Shown piece by piece: positions 20,746-33,998 of a stretch of 64,000 nucleotides of DNA. Under the pieces are notes generated by a model. It was not told where the DNA came from. It worked only from the letters and a program-made list of their open reading frames with translations, and ran no database searches. This stretch comes from Acestrorhynchus altus (Eukaryota > Chordata > Actinopteri > Characiformes > Acestrorhynchidae). Each line of letters starts with the position of its first letter. Within the stretch, counting starts at the first letter, position 1. The stretch covers positions 23,015,990 to 23,079,989 of the forward strand of contig CM067513.1 in NCBI GenBank assembly GCA_034509495.1. The letters are read 5' to 3'. Position numbers and translations under genes: made by a program.

Positions 20746-21858
20746 ACTCAACAATTGTGCAGATACCTGCACAAGAATCACATTTATGAAAAATTCCAAT
20801 CTGGATTCATCATAGTACTGACACTGCCCTAGTTAGGATTACAAATTATCTCCTTCATGCCTCTGATCTAGGCTGTGTCCCCCTGCTTGTGCTGATACAA
20901 TAAATAAAACTATTCTCCTAAAAAGACAGAAAGCGTGGTCGGAATTGCAGGGACAGTGCTCTTTTGGTCCATATCTTACTTAACCAATCGGTTTCAATTT
21001 GTAAATGTAAATGATGTCTTCCAATCACACTGAAATGAGATTGAATCCCACAAGGTTCTATGTTAGGACTACTACTGTTCACTCTTTACATGCTACCCTT
21101 GGAACAGTAATAAACAGACATGACATTAACTTCTACTGTTAGGCAGATGATACTCAATTGAAAATATCAGCCAAACCTGATGATGATGATAAAACTAGAT
21201 TAAAGAAAATGGAAGACTGTATTAACTACATAAAATCTTGGATCTTGCGTAACTTCCTCCTCCTCATTTTGGGTCCTAAAATTGCAAGGAAAAAATGATC
21301 AGACTTAATGCTAAATCTGGCTGATTTCTCAGTTGTACCTAGTTTAATAGGAAAAAATCTTGGTGTCATAATTGATTCAGATTTATCATTTGACCAACAC
21401 ATAGGTAATATTACTAGGACAGATTTTCTTCAACTTCATAGTATGTCCATGTTAAGAAATGCCCTTGTCTTGCTCACGGCTGAAAAACAGATGCATGCTT
21501 TAATTACCTAAAGGTTAAATTACTGCAATTCACTATTGTCAGGATGCACAAGCAGGAACCTAAATAGACTTCAGTTAGTTCAAAATGCTGCAGCCAGGGT
21601 CCTAACTGTGTATAAGTAGTTTGACCAGAGGAGGATGGGTCCTCCCCCTTGTGAGCCTGGTTCCTCTCAAGGTTTCTTCCTCCAGCTCTGAGTTTTTCCT
21701 TGCCACTGTCGCCCTTTGGCTTGCTCACGAGGGGATCTGTCTCTTACCCTATGTTCCTGTGTTGTTAACCTTTTTATTTCTTGATTTCTGTAAAGCTGCT
21801 CTGTGACAACTTCAGTTGTGAAGAGCGTTATACAAATAAATGTTGATTTGATTATTAA
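20746..21858 (+). mobile_element. L2-type LINE, reverse-transcriptase C-terminal part and 3' end
   Basis: Decayed frames read QLCRYLHKNHIYEKFQSGF, LFTLYM.PLGTVINRHDINF, an ADD box around 21140-21150, KMEDCINYIKSW and RNLNRLQLVQNAAARVL. These match the minus-strand relative at 59705-62165. The 3' end is typical: GACCAGAGGAGGATGGGTCC, CCTCTCAAGGTTTCTTCC, CTGCTCTGTGACAACTTCAG and ACAAATAAATGTTGATTTGA. Stops and frameshifts are many. Confidence 0.82.
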
Positions 21859-23560
21859 TAATAAACATTTCAAAAACAATAGGGCTTTGATCTGGCCCTA
21901 ATAATGATATTGTATACTAATCAAATTTTGTGGAAATCTGATGAAAATATTAGTCAAATACAACTGACATTCAGTTAAACCCATATACTTGTATTAAGCC
22001 TAACAAAATCTGCAATAACCATGACTTCCAATAAGTGGCGCTAGATCTATGACTCAAAGTAACTACATTTTTGTGACCAAGACTGAGCCTTTAGTAACCA
22101 TGCATAATTTGAGGTTGATCAAACCGATATTCAGCAGGATATATTCACTTCGTCTCTCGGGGTGCCTTGGGGTATTGCATCTCAAGCCATTCAACTGCCC
22201 ACCATTCGGCATCATTTGACAAATCCACAATTGCTTCACAACTTATCATCAAATTTGTCTAAAGTGTATTTGCTCCAAATCTGAAGAGGATATGATGAAT
22301 CTTATAGGGTTATAGGAGTTTAAAAGAGTTCGTAAAAAACACAAGGAAAATGCACAATTTTCAAAATGGCCAACTTCCTGTTGGGAACAGTCAACCATAC
22401 TGATAATGAAAACTTGTGCAATGCTATAATTTGTTTGTACTGAATTTGATTAAATAGTAAGTTAAACATTTCCATTTTGTCTAGTGTTGCATATCACGCA
22501 TCATTGTCCACCACCACCACTGTTTAATCAATGGACTATTCCTTCACAATCTATCAGGACCATCCACCATAATCAAATTTTGTGGAAATCTGCCAGAAAC
22601 TGTAGGAGGAGGAGTTCAAAAGAGTTCATGAAAAATTAGTAAGTAGGAAATACAGTGAAAATGAACTAGCTGAGAAACTACAAATAACAAAGAAATTTCA
22701 GGGGGTGAAATTACATGTCTATAGAGTCATGTAGCCAAACTGAAGAAATTTAAGTTAAAAAGCATAGCTGCACCTTAATGAGTGCCAATTTTCATGAGTT
22801 TTCCAGAATCTGACCATTTCATACATACACTTATGCTAGATGACACTATAGAGGCAATGAGACAGGAATATCCTAATCATTTCCTATTTGTAGTTCACGT
22901 GCCATGTTTCATAAGCTTTCAAATGTTATAAGTGCCTCAAAGCCCTGAAACTTTTGAGTAGTTTTCTAAAGTTCAAACCAAAATGGCCAACCTTCTGTTG
23001 GGTGGAGCCTGAAAAAAAGGTGAACACTGAAGTTCATCTTGAGCTATATGAACACACCAGTACTTGGTGCATATTTGAATGTCAATGTTTCCCTATGCTT
23101 AGAAGGGTGTGAATTTTCATGCGACTATGTGACAATACATGTGTGTAGTATTATAGTACTGTCAACATTGAAGATTAATTATTAATTCAATTGTGAAAAT
23201 TATTTTCTGGACAGTGTTAATAAACATAAATGGCATTTTTTTGTCATTGTGTTAATTAAAACATTAAAACATTTTTTCTTATAACCCAACAACAAATCAG
23301 TATTAATTAAATTAAATTAGATGAACTGGTGATGGAACTGAACAAATCCACATCCAGGCTGGAAGCATCCAGGAGAAATCTAACAACCTTTTTTTTTCAA
23401 ACTAGCTCAAATGATAATCTATTTTTGTTAGTTTGTATGTTTAATTCTGTTATAATTAGGTTATAGTTAGAGTTTACAATGTAACGTGCTGTAGAATGAG
23501 AGGGAAAGCTTTTCATAACTTGCTTTCATATTAGACAGTATTTGGGGAAAGTCACTTGTT
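21859..23560. other. Intergenic stretch before fancm
   Basis: No gene seen. A phrase like AATCAAATTTTGTGGAAATC recurs at about 21920 and 22570, and related phrases occur at 29.2 kb and 52.8 kb, pointing to an old, widely spread repeat of unknown class. Confidence 0.4.
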
Positions 23561-23851
23561 CTGTCCCTGCGCATCCGGCACGCGCGTTGACGCTCCTGAA
23601 TACACTCCGTCTCGCACAAGCACTTTGACCCGCTCGAGCGCCACATTTCATACAACTGGCTGAAGAAGATGGGAAGGAGGATTCAAAGCCTGGATCTGCT
23701 TTACACTCATTTCCCGCACATTTTGTTTAATTCATCATATCTGAAACATACTGATGAGAAATTCAGTTGGTTTCTTTTCTTTATCAAAATGTGTTCGTTA
23801 ATGAAGGTCACTGGGCGTTTCGCTGTGTAGCGCTATTGTTTATGTACTAAA
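23561..23851 (+). promoter_or_regulatory. CpG-rich 5' region and presumed promoter of fancm
   Basis: A local rise in GC and CpG (GCGCATCCGGCACGCGCG, GACCCGCTCGAGCGCC) stands out from the AT-rich surroundings just upstream of the fancm start codon. No clear TATA box is seen; the transcription start cannot be placed. Confidence 0.5.
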
Positions 23852-24278
23852 ATGAGCAACCAGAGAACTTTGTTGCAGAGCTGGGGCTCCTGTGCTCCTG
23901 AATCAGCTCTTAAACATGGATGCGGAAAGTCTACAGACAACGGCAGCGAATCGGTCCGACATGCAACACAAAGCGTCTCGGATTGTCCTGGATTTGACCG
24001 CTCCTCAGGCAAAGTGTGGATCTTTCCGACCAACCTTCCGCTCCGGGACTATCAGCTGAACATTTCACAGTCCGCCCTGTTCCACAACACGCTCGTGTGT
24101 TTGCCCACCGGCCTCGGGAAGACGTTTATCGCCTCTGTGGTGATGTACAACTTTTATCGTTGGTATCCTTCAGGGAAGATAGTATTTATGGCTCCCACCA
24201 AACCCCTGGTTTCCCAGCAAATCGAAGCTTGTTACAAAGTGATGGGGATTCCACAGCAGCACATGGTTGAGCTGACAG
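23852..24278 (+). CDS. fancm: fancm exon 1 (coding part)
   Basis: Residues 1-142 plus one base of codon 143; donor ACAG|GTACTG. Holds the variable N-terminus, the Q-like LPLRDYQLNI, Walker A and motif Ia. Confidence 0.95.
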
Positions 24279-27200
24279 GTACTGTAGCCCCCTGTGCATT
24301 TTATTCGTGCAGTTTTGCTGGTTTTTATTGGCGTGAAACCTGTACAAGGCTGTGAAAGTAGTTAAGCAGTGTTGGCAGTAATGGCAGAGACTTGTTGCAT
24401 GTTGATAAAGTTAATTTGTCTGTATTTTGTCATTTTCTCCTCACTGAGCATCTGTTTGTGGGTGATGTTAAAACTGGCTCACAGGAACACTTGATGTTTT
24501 TATTATTCTTTAGGCAGCACTCCAGCACTGCAGAGGAGGGAGCTTTGGAGATCAAAGCGGGTTTTCTTTCTTACCCCGCAGGTGATGATGAATGACCTCT
24601 CACGAAACATGTGTCCTGGAACTCTGGTTAAGTGCATGGTTATTGATGAAGCCCACAAGGCATTAGGGAATCATGCATATTGTCAGGTATTTTGTTGCTC
24701 ATGTTTCACATGTCAAGTCCTTGCTGAATTCATGATGAAGAATAAAAAAAAATAATATTTATAATTCCTTTTTACATTCCTGTCCTTTAGGTTGTTCGGG
24801 AGTTGTGGAACCAAACAAAGCAATTTCGTGTTCTAGCCCTCAGCGCTACACCTGGTGGAGACATTAAGGTGTGCAATATACTGGTTACCAATAAATGAAC
24901 AAGTTCTTGCCTTATTGCACAATACTGCAATACAATACAAGATAATCATTTAAAAAATCATTATAAATTACTTTAACTGTCTGTTAAAAGAAGATTTAGT
25001 GCATTTTAAAAACCATTTAAAAACATTTAACTTGGCTGAATTGTCTGGTAGGCTTAACTCATAAGAGTGCACAGTGACGTGGTAACACAGCCTCTTTTAA
25101 AAATTGCCCCTTTAAAAGAAAAGACAGCCCTTTGTCTTTCATATTAACTCATGAACTTGAGTTAACAAAATGTGTGCATAGTGTTTGAAAGAAAAATATA
25201 TCATTTTAAAAGTGTAATTTTTTGTTTGATATGTTTCAACTCATTTAACAGTTCAAACACTTTAATAAAATTTTACATTTAACCAGTACTGACCCAATTT
25301 CGAGAAATAAAATATGAAAAAAAAATTATGAAATAAAGTTATTGAAGTTATGAAGTTGTTGTGACATGTTTTTAGTTGGTTAACATGTCTCAAATTGTTT
25401 TGCATGTTATGCATGTTTGTCTTTGCCCTATATATGTCTATATATGTGGAACTGTACAGATTTTTGGCAAGGCTTGAATTGTTTTGTATGCAAATTTTTT
25501 TTTGCTATATCTAGATATTGATAGAAATTGGTGTAGGATAAGGATTTATTTTCATATACTTCACAAAAATAAAAAATGTTTGTCTGTTTGATTTTTCAGG
25601 CTGTGCAGCAGGTTGTCTCAAATCTGCTAGTCTCTCACATAGAGCTGCGGTCAGAGGAGAGCCCAGACATTCAGGGTCATTCTCACCAGCGCAATGTGGA
25701 AAAGATTGTTGTTCCCCTAGGAGAGTCACTGACTGAATTTCAGACTCGTTACTTACAGGTAGGACATGACATTAGGGTTTCCCATGGTAAAGCTTTGCTC
25801 CATTATGTTAAATATGCATTTGATGGAAAACTGGCTAAAGTTGGTGGGTAAAATTGTGCACTAAACAAATCAAATCAAAATTAATTTGTATAGCACTTTT
25901 TACAACTGATGTCACTGAGCAGCTTTACAAAAAAAAAAAAAAAAATAAAACATGAATAACACATGAACAAAGGATAAATACACAACCCTTTATCTTAAGA
26001 AATCTTGTGAACAACCAGGCTCACAAGGGGGGACCCATCCTCCTCTGGTTAACTACTTATACATAGTTAGTTAGGGGACACTGGACCACCACACGTCTAT
26101 TGTAATACTCAGGTGTACTGAAGTAATGATAATTTTGTGGTCCACATAACAGTAACAACTAACTAGGGTCTGTGTTAATTTCTACATAGTTGGTGATGGC
26201 AGGTAGGCAGATAATCCAGTAGCTGGAAGGTGGTCAGCCAATGTGAAGTGGTTGCGAGGGAGCTTGGGGTTCTTCTCATCAGCCTGGGCTGGTGGGTCAT
26301 CATTGACTCGGGGTTTAAAATGTGTAGGGGATAGAGAGACTTAATAATTTTGGTGTTAAGATTTATGGAGAACAGACAATGTAAATATTACCAGAGTGAA
26401 TCTGACTATCAGTCTAACTAAAATGTGACAATCTGAAGGTAACATGAACATGGGAGCATCCTGAAACATTGGCATTCATCTGTTCCATCATCACAAACCT
26501 GAGTGATCACATCCCAGTTTACCATAATTCTCTAGGTCCATCAACCCCTGGATCTGCAGCCTGTAACTAAGCTGAAACATTAATTACCCAAAACTACACT
26601 AACTATACATGGATAAAAATAATAATGCTGTTGTATCTGAATTAATTTTATGCAATATTCTAATTCAATTCATTACTTTATTTAGAATGGCACACAGTAT
26701 CCAACTTGTCACACAGTATAATATACAAAGGGTGTTGATATTGTGCTTCCTAGTGGAGAAATGTGGAGTAATTGTACATTATTTTGGCCTTTGAGCAGAA
26801 AGGTAAATGCATCTAAACTGTCACGAGTAGCTCCCAAATGCATAAATCTGCATTTCTTGCTTTTCATCTGAACAAACAGGAGTGCAAGTTGCATTTAGTT
26901 CCTAGTGTCATACAATGTTTAAATGTTTAAAAAAATATTTTTATTTATTTTTATTTTTTTGCAAAATTCACTGATTTTGAATTTGATGTCTGCAACACAT
27001 TCCAAAAAAGTTCCTTTTAACAACACTCATTAAGTGTTTGGGAACTGAGGACAATAATTGTTGAAGCTTTGTAAGTGAAAGTCTTTCCCATTCTTGCTTG
27101 ATGTACAACTTCAATTGCTCAACAGTCCGAGGTCTCCATTGTTGTATTTTGCATGTCATAATGCTGCACACATTTTCAGTGTGAGACAGGTCTGCACTAC

Positions 27201-30200
27201 AGGCAAGCCAGTCTAGTTCTTGCGCTCTTTTATTACAAAGCCAAGCAGTTGTAACACGTGCAGAATGTGGCTTGACATTGTCTTCCTGAAAAAAGCAGGG
27301 ACATCCCTGAAAAAGACATTGTTTGGATGGCTGCATGTTGCTACAAAAAACATGTACCGTATTTTCCGGACTATAAGATGCACCGGAATATAAGCTGCAC
27401 CCGCAAAATTAAAAAAAAAAACAACAACTGTAAAATAATATATATAAGAAGAAAAAGCTGCACCTCATTATAAGCCACATGGTTTAAAGCATGGGAAAAA
27501 TAGTAGTGGCTTATAGTCCGGAAAATACGGTATGTACCTTTCAGCATTAATGGTGCCGTCACAGAAGTGTAAGTTACCCATGCCATGAACACTAACACAC
27601 CCTCATACCCTCATCTGGCTTTTGAACTTTGCGCTGATAACAATCCGTACAGTCGTTTTCCTCAGTGGCCCAGAGGACTTGAAGTCCATGATTTCAAGTT
27701 AAACAATTTCAAAAAACAATTTGAAATGTGGACTTGTCAGATCACAGGACACTTTTTCCACTTTGTGTCAATCCATCTCAGGTGAGCTTGGGCCCAGAGA
27801 AGCCGGCGGCGTTTCTGGGTGTTTTTAATCTATTGCTTTCGTTTTGATTGGTGGATTTTTAACTTGCACTTGTAGATGGAGTGCCAAACTGTGAATACCA
27901 TTCATTAAGAATGGTGTTCTGAAGTGTTCCTGAGCCCATATGGTAATGTGCGTTACAGAATGATGTTGGTTTTAAATGCAGTGCAGTCTGAGGCATTGAA
28001 GTTCATGGGCATTCAATGTTGGTTTTCAGCCTTGACACTTAATTGCAGAGATTTCTCCAGATTCTCTGAATCTTGTGATGATATTATTGACTGTAGATGA
28101 TATAATACCTAATTTCCTTGCAATTGCATGTTGAGAGACATTCTTAAACTGTTGGACTATTTGCTCATGCAGTTGTTCACAAAGTGGTTAACCATGCCCC
28201 ATCCTTGCTTGTGAACAACTGAGCCATTCATGGATGCTCTCTTTATACCCAATGACGACACTCACCCATTTCCAGTTAACATGTTCACCTGTGGAATGTT
28301 CCAAACAGGTGTTTTTAAGCATTACTCAACTTTCCCTGTCTATTCAAAATGAGTGAATATTTGCCAAAAAAAAAACAAAGAAAGGTTCATCTGTTTGAAC
28401 ATTAAATATCTTGTCTTTGCAGTCTATTCAATTAAATATAGGTTGAAAAGGATTTGCAAATCATCATATTGTTCTTATGTTTTACACATCCCAACTTCAT
28501 TGGAATTGGAGTTGTAGTTTTCTCATACAGTTCATAGTATGTAAATAGCACACACTTTGAGAAAATGGCTGAGTGTTTTGCACTTGAAAAAACTGAAAAT
28601 GAACAAGTATTTTGACAGTTGCACTGTATTGCAGTTGTTGCAACTGAAGCATTTTCATCACCTGATATGGCCTGTTCCTATATTATTCCAAATGTTGAAT
28701 TTGCATTCTGTAGTGGTTCAAGGAAAGATAAGAATCAATCATGGACCCAATGCAAAATGTTATAATTTTTAGGATAATATTCTTGTGAACTTCTAACATG
28801 CTGACAATATACCAGTAGCAGCGTATTTTATAAACAGCTGTTCCAACTAATGTTTAGGAGTTGATAAAACCTGACGGGTGTTTCTTCCTTCAGCAGTTAC
28901 ATATGTGCCACTGATACTGAGTGTGCCAGCATATGATTGTTAAAGGAAGCAACACAGTCAATTCTGAGTGTATATGGTGCACACAAGCCATGTCACTACA
29001 TCATGTTTCCCCAGATTAGGTGGTATTTTGTGTATCTTGGCCAGTGCACACTTTGCTCTTTACTTCTGACTTTACACAAACTCTAACTTTGCTGTTACTG
29101 GTTCAACTCTTCTCATGCTGACTCTCACTGGCTACCCCACCACGCACTCACACATGCACACACTAGGGTACATGTCTGTAAAGCTTCTGAACAATTGGCC
29201 AAAGCATTTGTGTGTTAAAGCTGTATATGCATGATTTTTGTAATATGTGCTGCAATTCCAACATTGTTCAGATTCTTAAGATTTGTTTGACACCAAATTT
29301 GAGCAGATTGCTTGAAACCTCAGACTTTTTCATGCTGAAAAATGTGTAATTTTGCATATTATGCAAATTATTGTGGTGGTGTATGGTTCTTAACAATTTA
29401 TATAGGGCATTAGGCATTTTGGGGGTGGGGGTGGGGGGTCTGACATATAAGGCTAGAAAATCTGAACCTTGAAGTTTGACACTTTGCTATAGGGCCATTG
29501 CATTTTATTGGTAAAAAAAGAATAAGAAATGTAGCTGCATGCAGTAAGACTTGGGCTCCAGGCACTTGCTCAATTGCCAGTTGCGGCAGTTTGGGACCAG
29601 AAGCCACATCATGTGTAGTTTGTGTACATGTACCATAGAATAAAGTTCTATTCTATTCTATTCTATTCTATTTTTGACTTTGGCCCTGGTACCCTCAATC
29701 AGTCTATGGACACAGATGTGGGAGGATGGGAGTAGCTTTCTAGAATACAGAAATGTGATGTTGGGAATCAAACACAACCCACAGGTACACTGGACACACT
29801 TACTATGAATGTATTAAGCAACTTTTGAGTTGTACCCATTGCTGACACAGATGTGCAAAAGCACACATTGCTTGACTAGTCTTTATAGAGTCTTCAAACA
29901 CTTATCAGCTCAAGGAGGCCATTTGCAATTCCACATTATTTGTAGTTTGTTTACATGCAGCTTCTGTACCTTCAAGGATAGAGAAATGTTAACTTTGTGG
30001 AATGGTTGAAGAGTACACTGTGTGTCAGTGTTTGGACACCCCTTCTAATTAATGCATTCAGCTACTTGCATTTTGTACCTATTGCTGACAGTTGTGCAAA
30101 TGCATGCACATCATGTGTAATTCCTTTAAAGAAGTACTGCCAAAAGAATAACAATTGCTCATGGCAGGTAAATGTAATAACAGATGTTACAAGTAAAAAT

Positions 30201-33200
30201 ATAAAGAACAAAGAAAAATAGAATAAGTCCACTTTTTTAAGGTTCTACTTATGATGCTTTTAATTATATCAAACATTAAGAGCCATAAAATCTGCTAAAA
30301 AGAAAAGCTTTAACCTCCTAAGACCCGAACTCTTGCATGGCATACATTTTTTATTTCTCTTTGATATTTGGGCTAATTGGCACCTGATTAGTGTAAAAAC
30401 AAAGAATTAGCTTTTTACAAGATGTAGTAGAGAAAGTGATGTCCACATATGAGGACTTTAGTTTTATATTTCCTATGCAATTAGTAATTAGTAATGATGT
30501 GCAAAACATTTCTTTTGTGGCTGAACATCGCAGTGTTTTTTTTTTTTTTTCCATTGGACTAACACATCTGGGTCATCCTGTTCTGAAAAGTGAGAGTTGT
30601 CATTGGCATGCTGACCCAAGAAGGTCATGGCCACTTCCATTTGAAATTCAAGGAACTGCATGATGTTCTTCTGTGGCATGCCATGCCAGGTCTTTGTGTG
30701 GACGCCACACATGTGGATGCCAGGTCCTATGAGGTTAAGTCCTTTTTTAAAACTCACTTAACCCTCAGGGAGTGCATTGCTTAAATGAGAGGCAATGGAA
30801 CGGAGGTTTTCTCAATCCCTCCTTTGGTTATCTACCATGGAGACTCAGAAAATTGTGTTATGACTGCAAGTATAAAATATATGTACAATGAAATCAAAAA
30901 CAATAGATTGACTAGTTGTATTAAGTAGAACTAGGCCTATTTCTACAATGTTATACCAGAGAGGCCCAAGAAGTCCATGTAGCCAAGTATCAGAATTGTT
31001 CCTGGATGACACATGGCCATGTAAATTTTGTAAGTCTTTACAGATGTTTGAGATGTCTTCCCTAGAATTCTTCTGCATGGTGGAATGTCATCTGTTCAGT
31101 GGGCTGTGTGTGTGCAATCCCGTGCACTTCAATCAAACTTTATGTAAACTCAGGGTACATTGAGGGAGGCCCTCATTTACAATGCAGCTGAGCCAATACA
31201 TAAGGCACACTTGCACCACAGATTGTTATGATCAGACACAGTGTTTGGACTTGTGATGTATTCAGGTCATCCTGGAGAACTTCCCGGTGTTGGTTGCTTG
31301 GGCAGGTTGTTCTCAACGTCTCATCCATTCTAAATCAAAATACAGCTGGAGTTCATTCATAAGGTCACCCCACTTAGTGTTCCGCAAATTTGGAACAGTA
31401 GTAAACAAAGCTTGTCTAAGATCGATTTGTAGTGAATCAACCACCTGTCCAAAATGGTGACCATCAGATCTAATGTCAATGTTATGGTTGCGTTGATCAA
31501 TACTCGATCAACCTTCTCACAGAGGTCTGCTGCAGACTGGTTTTCTGCACCCTATCAGTAGTTTTCCAGCATTTACAGATAATCCAGTCAACGAAAGCTT
31601 TCCACCCTCTTTTAAGGTCATGAACTTTGTTACCTAAAGCATTCAGTACATTTTAGCAAGATGTCTACCATCTGTAATGTAAGTACCTGGCTTGTGATGG
31701 CTACAACATCAGAGGGGTGCAGTGAGTTAGAGATTCCTTTTCATATGCATAAGGCCAGTAACGACCTAATTCTTTTCTTGGTTTAAACTGCTTGGACAGC
31801 TTGTCCAAGTTAGCTCCATCTAAAGGAATGTGACCAACTTCCTGCATTAACCTTCCTGCATTACCCTTAAGTACACTGTGTGTGTATATACATATTATAC
31901 ACACACACACACTGAATTGTATTCTCATTGAATACTTTGTTCTGTACAAAGTTGAATGTGCTGACAACAAAATCACACAAAAATCAAATTTATTAACCAA
32001 TGGAGGCCTGGATTTGCAGTCACACACAAAATTAAAGTAGAAAAGCACACTACAGGCTGATCCATTTTTTTGATCCTTAAAACAAGTAAAAATGAGGCTC
32101 AGTATTGTGTGTGGCCTCCACGTGCCTGTATGACCTCCCTACAATGCCTGGGCATGGTCCTGATGAGGTGGTGGATGGTCTCCTTAGGGACCTCCTCACA
32201 GACCTGGACTAAAGCATCCGCCAACTCCTGGACAGTCTGTGGTGCAACGTGATGTTGGTGGATGGAGCGAGACATGATGTCCCAGATGTGCTCAATCGGG
32301 TTCAGGTCTGGGGAATGGGCTCAGTGTGAACCTGCATTCATCTGTGAAAAGCACTTGAATTGATGTGCCATCCTGAAGGAGCTGCACTACCTGAGCCACT
32401 TGTGTGGGTTGTAGAGTCCATCTCATGCTACCACGAGTGTGAAAGCACCACCAACATTCAAAAGTGACCAAAAGATCAGCCAGAAAGCATAGGTACTGAG
32501 AAGTGGTACCTGCAGAACCACTCCTTTACTGAGTGTGTCTTGATAATTGCCAATAATGTCCACCTGTTGTGTATTCATTTGCACAACAGCATGTGAAATT
32601 GATTGTCAGTGTTGCTTCCTAAGTTGACACTTTGATTTCACAGAAGTTTGATTTACTTGGAGTTATATTGTGGTGTTTAAGTGTTCCCTTTATTTTTTTG
32701 AGTGGTGTATATATGTATACAACTTGTTGCTGATTGTCTGGCAGTGACCTCTGAAGTTTCTCACATGTACTCTAGGCTTTTGCACTCACTGATTTGCTCA
32801 TAGGTCTTCCCCTCAGCTTCTTTTAACCTGCATTCCCAGTACGGCTTAACAACAGAAAGGTATTCCTTAACTGAATCGTGCTTGAGGCCTTAAACTAAAG
32901 ATATTTTCACGGGAGTCAATTCTCTATCAGTTGAGAAACCTTTTCATGAAAAGTACAGAGTTGTCTTTTGCTTATGCATGTGTTTTTTGATTATGTTGTC
33001 AAGTAGCACTTTAAATTCGCAGTCATTCCAATTGGAGCATTTCAGTCCCACTAGTTTTTTGCCTTTATAATTAAGAAGTTTCCAGGAATCTTTCGTTTTT
33101 CTGAGCATTTTGACCTTTGGAAATACTGGTCAGTTGACTAGTGACAAACCAAACAACCAAATAGCCAAACAAAACCTAAACCCTTCCTCAATTCAGGATG

Positions 33201-33957
33201 GGTCGTGGCCAAAAAAGGCTAGGTTTTACCAGTGACAACCGAATTTCTCTCTTTCCAGAGAGGCTAACAGTTATAGCAGCAGTAACAAGTACACCTCTAC
33301 ATTTCTAGAGGGCTCAACCTAAACTGACTCATTATCAGTATGTCTAAGCCTGAATTTCTCATCAGTTTGAAATGGCGTTTAACTCACCAAGTAGGTGTCA
33401 GTATGTTGTATGTCTAACCAAGTTGTTAGAGAGTTGACATGCAGCAGTCAAGAGACTGGATTTTCAGATTGTGGGTTTATTCATGTGTAGACAGAGAATC
33501 ATTCATGGGCACAGCTTAGTTGGTCAGCAGTCTGGTCAGACTACCCAGTCTATTTTGGGAGGAACTTGTATACATTGCACAAACAGTAGAATGGTGAAGG
33601 AAGAGGAGTTTAATGAGGGGTAAGTGGGCGATGACGTGCACTCGGGTTACAACAATGGATCATACATACAAAAAAGCGGGAGAGGTCCACCTCTGGTTGT
33701 CACCTTAGTTCTTTGATTGTACCACCAAATGGTTGACTGCAAAGGGTCATGCAAACGACCTGAAATGATCACTTCAGATTGGCAGACAGAGTAATCTGCA
33801 TGGAGACAATTGCGTAAGATTACCATTTGATAAGATTGTATATGGCCAAGACTATAAGAAACAGAGTATATTTTATCTCCTATATTTTATCTTCTAGCTC
33901 ATTAGAAAGCTAAAAACTTGGCTTTGTTGAAGGCCATTTTCAGGTTTAGCTTAGGGG

Positions 33958-33998
<41 letters not shown>

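Noticed and set aside
23467..23655. Cys/Arg-rich minus-strand frame in the fancm upstream region as a divergent gene
   Set aside because: It simply follows from the CpG-rich sequence; no domain, no splice continuation, no start context of note.
30311..30768. TTAACCTCCTAAGACC and a later TTAACCCTCAGG as ends of a piggyBac-like element
   Set aside because: The second word is in direct, not inverted, orientation and no matching inverse end was found.
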